DNA of 6,863 nt from Phycisphaerae bacterium (lineage in GTDB: Bacteria; Planctomycetota; Phycisphaerae; Phycisphaerales; SM1A02): the NCBI GenBank assembly GCA_018663565.1, contig JABJQE010000234.1, positions 1 through 6,863 of the forward strand. The letters are read 5' to 3'. Each line of letters starts with the position of its first letter. Within the stretch, counting starts at the first letter, position 1. The notes beneath the pieces were generated by a model, which saw only the letters and a program-made list of their open reading frames with translations, was not told where the DNA came from and did no database searches. Shown here in pieces: positions 4,916 through 6,863 of the stretch. Made by a program: the position numbers and the translations under genes.

Positions 4916-6863
4916 TCAGCTGCAACCCATCGAGGCGCCACAGTTCATGCATCGGTAGCACGTCCCGTTGCGAACCGTGATGGTGCCACACTCGCTGCAT
5001 GACGGGGCATCGCCCATCAGTGCTGCGGCGGCCTGGTTCAATTCCGCAGTAGCTGCGTTCTGGGCTTCTCTGCTCACAATCGTGACTGATGCAACGGGCG
5101 TCGCATCCTGGTCGGTGCGGTGTTGCGTGTCCGTGCCCGAGCGTGATGTCAGTTCGGTGCTGGCCGGGCCACGTCCTGTGAGCGTTCGGCTCGTAGCAGT
5201 TCGGTCTGTCGACGTCCTGTCGTCCTTGCATGAGGCGTCCTCCTTGATCGCTGTTGATGTGGCCGGTCTAGCCGGCGCGTTGGCTTCTCGGTATCCCTCG
5301 ACAAACTCCATCCCCATCCAGCGGAAGATGTAGTCCACGAGGCTCTTGGCAAATGGGATGTCGGCATTGGTGGTCATGCCCTGTGGCTCGAATCGCTGGT
5401 GGGCGAACTTTGTGACAAGGCTCTTGATGGGCACGCCATACTGCAGGGCGACGCTGATAGCCGTCCCAAGGCTGTCCATAAGTCCGCCGATGGTCGACCC
5501 TTCTTTTGACATCGTGATGAAGAGTTCGCCCGGACCGCCATCTTCATACATGCCCACAGTGAGGTAGCCCTCATGGCCGGCCACATTGAAGTGGTGGGTA
5601 ATGCTGCGGCGTGTGTCGGCGAGTCGCCGTCGCATAGGTCGCTCGATAATTCGCTCGACCACGCGTTCAACGTAATCCACACGGGCCACGCTTGACGCAG
5701 CCTCAGCTGCCTCGACGACTTCAGTGGCAATCTCGTCTTGGGCAAGACTGATGTCGATGTCGTCCTCTTCAGTGTCATCAAGCACAGTTTCGGTAATTGT
5801 TGAGTTGAGTGGCTGACTCAGTTTGCAACCGTCTCGATACAAGGCGTTGGCCTTCAGTCCTGCCTCCCAACTCATGCGGTAGCAGCGAGAGATGTCCTCT
5901 TGCGTTGCTTCATTGGGTAGGTTGATGGTCTTGGAAATGGCGCCTGATATGAACGGTTGGGCTGCGGCCATCATGTAGATGTGGCCTTCTGCTGCGATGT
6001 ATCGCTTGCCAAGTGGGCCGCATCGGTTCGCACAGTCAAACACGGCGAGATGTTCGTCTCGCAGGTGGGGAGCACCTTCAATGGTCTGCGTGCCGCACAC
6101 CAATCGGTTGAGCGTGTTGACCTGGGCAGGGGTGAGGCCGATCGCGGCGAGACCATCGAAGTTACCGCGTTTGCGAAGCGTGTCAACATCTGTGGCGCCG
6201 CATCGTTCGAGGACATGCTTTGGCATATTCCAAGCAGTGAACGCGAAACTCAGATCAAACACGGTTGGTAAGAGGCCCATGACCGTACCGAGGTCGTCGG
6301 CGGTATAGCCTTGATTGACGAGATAGTCACGCAGTGTTTCTTGGTCGCCTGAAATCTTGCCGTCGTCATCTGGCATGGGGACATCGAGATCGAGTGTGCC
6401 CATGACCCATCGGAGTATTTCGCCCGTTTGGTCTTCGGTATAGCCAAGTGAAAGCAAGGCCGGGCGAATTGACTGGTTGGCAATCTTGAAATAGCCACCG
6501 CCAGCAAGCTTCTTGAACTTCGTCAGGGCGAAGTCGGGTTCGACGCCAGTGGTGTCACAGTCCATGAGCAAACCAATGGTGCCGGTCGGCGCAATGACGG
6601 TGACCTGAGCATTACGGAAGCCGTGCTTCGTGCCTTTCTTGAGTGCGCGGTCCCATGCGTGCTGTGCTCGCTCAAGCAGTTCGCCCGAGTTTGCAATGTT
6701 GATGTTTCCGCTGCGAATGCAGTCGACATCGATCGACACGGGCCGAATATCAAGTGATTCCCATTCGTCCGATGACCGGTCCTCTCCAAAGGCAGCTCGT
6801 CGATGGTTTCGAATAACACGCAGCATGTGGTCGCGGTTGTCTTCAAAACCAGCGAATGGCCCA
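4916..6863 (-). CDS. nrdJ: Adenosylcobalamin-dependent (class II) ribonucleotide reductase, C-terminal 648 residues
   Basis: The frame is open through the right edge: the codons before Met at 6826 read GPFAGFEDNRDH, which fits the family, so the true start is outside. The enzyme reduces ribonucleotides to deoxyribonucleotides with a radical from coenzyme B12, without oxygen. Visible residues (counted from base 6862): the PTGTI loop (92-96); DFALTKFKKLAGGGYFKIAN (110-129); AVFDCANRCG (273-282) with GHIYMMAAAQPFISGAISKT (293-312); an acidic then Arg-rich linker (about 356-418); a TSCPD-type domain (about 421-513) including MSKEGSTIGGLMDSLGTAIS; a Thr/Ser/Arg/Asp-rich linker (about 526-590); and a tail with cysteines 622, 625, 635, 638, 641 and 647 (CSECG, CYRCMNCG, GCS). 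The tail is probably a zinc site and/or the redox relay to thioredoxin. The N-terminal part with the radical-cysteine loop is not in view. No B12 riboswitch can be judged because the 5' end is missing. Confidence 0.95.
   Translation of the reverse strand, partial: GPFAGFEDNRDHMLRVIRNHRRAAFGEDRSSDEWESLDIRPVSIDVDCIRSGNINIANSGELLERAQHAWDRALKKGTKHGFRNAQVTVIAPTGTIGLLMDCDTTGVEPDFALTKFKKLAGGGYFKIANQSIRPALLSLGYTEDQTGEILRWVMGTLDLDVPMPDDDGKISGDQETLRDYLVNQGYTADDLGTVMGLLPTVFDLSFAFTAWNMPKHVLERCGATDVDTLRKRGNFDGLAAIGLTPAQVNTLNRLVCGTQTIEGAPHLRDEHLAVFDCANRCGPLGKRYIAAEGHIYMMAAAQPFISGAISKTINLPNEATQEDISRCYRMSWEAGLKANALYRDGCKLSQPLNSTITETVLDDTEEDDIDISLAQDEIATEVVEAAEAASSVARVDYVERVVERIIERPMRRRLADTRRSITHHFNVAGHEGYLTVGMYEDGGPGELFITMSKEGSTIGGLMDSLGTAISVALQYGVPIKSLVTKFAHQRFEPQGMTTNADIPFAKSLVDYIFRWMGMEFVEGYREANAPARPATSTAIKEDASCKDDRTSTDRTATSRTLTGRGPASTELTSRSGTDTQHRTDQDATPVASVTIVSREAQNAATAELNQAAAALMGDAPSCSECGTITVRNGTCYRCMNCGASMGCS

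Noticed and set aside
4451..4980. Several open frames of 65-95 codons on both strands between nuoA and nrdJ
   Set aside because: They overlap each other and the hairpins, show no domain, no ribosome site and no protein-like composition.

Overview
This window looks like a chromosomal segment of a planctomycete, probably of the Phycisphaerae type. The inference rests on a VIT/von Willebrand A lipoprotein of a kind familiar from planctomycetes, a small membrane-anchored protein with a type-I dockerin-like calcium repeat, a cohesin-like secreted partner, a stand-alone NADH dehydrogenase subunit A gene, and an adenosylcobalamin-dependent ribonucleotide reductase with a C-terminal cysteine tail. 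No similarity search was possible. Every family assignment comes from motifs read in the sequence.

Left end (1-483). A pseudouridine synthase of the RluA family runs off the left edge on the minus strand; only its first 61 residues are present, ending just after the catalytic HRLD motif. Divergent from it is a tRNA-Pro(UGG), followed immediately by a perfect 16-bp hairpin that starts at the tRNA's own discriminator base. A leader of about 125 bases then precedes the next operon.

Plus-strand operon (484-3784). Three genes are joined by two ATGA stop/start overlaps, so they are probably translationally coupled. They encode (1) a single-pass membrane protein ending in a dockerin-like double calcium loop, (2) a small secreted protein that may carry a cohesin-like beta-sandwich, and (3) an 807-residue putative lipoprotein with five 7-residue repeats, a VIT domain and a vWA domain with a complete metal site. 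Together they suggest an envelope-associated assembly held by calcium-dependent contacts; this is the most interesting protein-level proposal in the window.

Minus-strand half (3802-6863). Read right to left, it holds most of nrdJ (its start lies beyond the right edge), then 310 bases without a convincing gene, then nuoA and a 95-residue three-helix membrane protein in the same direction. The 310-base stretch is packed with consecutive hairpins. Two of them become fully paired only when read as RNA from the minus strand, one has a GNRA tetraloop, and the series ends in a good Rho-independent terminator. It is either an elaborate nrdJ 3' UTR or an unrecognised structured non-coding RNA. nuoA has no other nuo genes beside it. 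The two halves meet tail to tail at 3785-3801.
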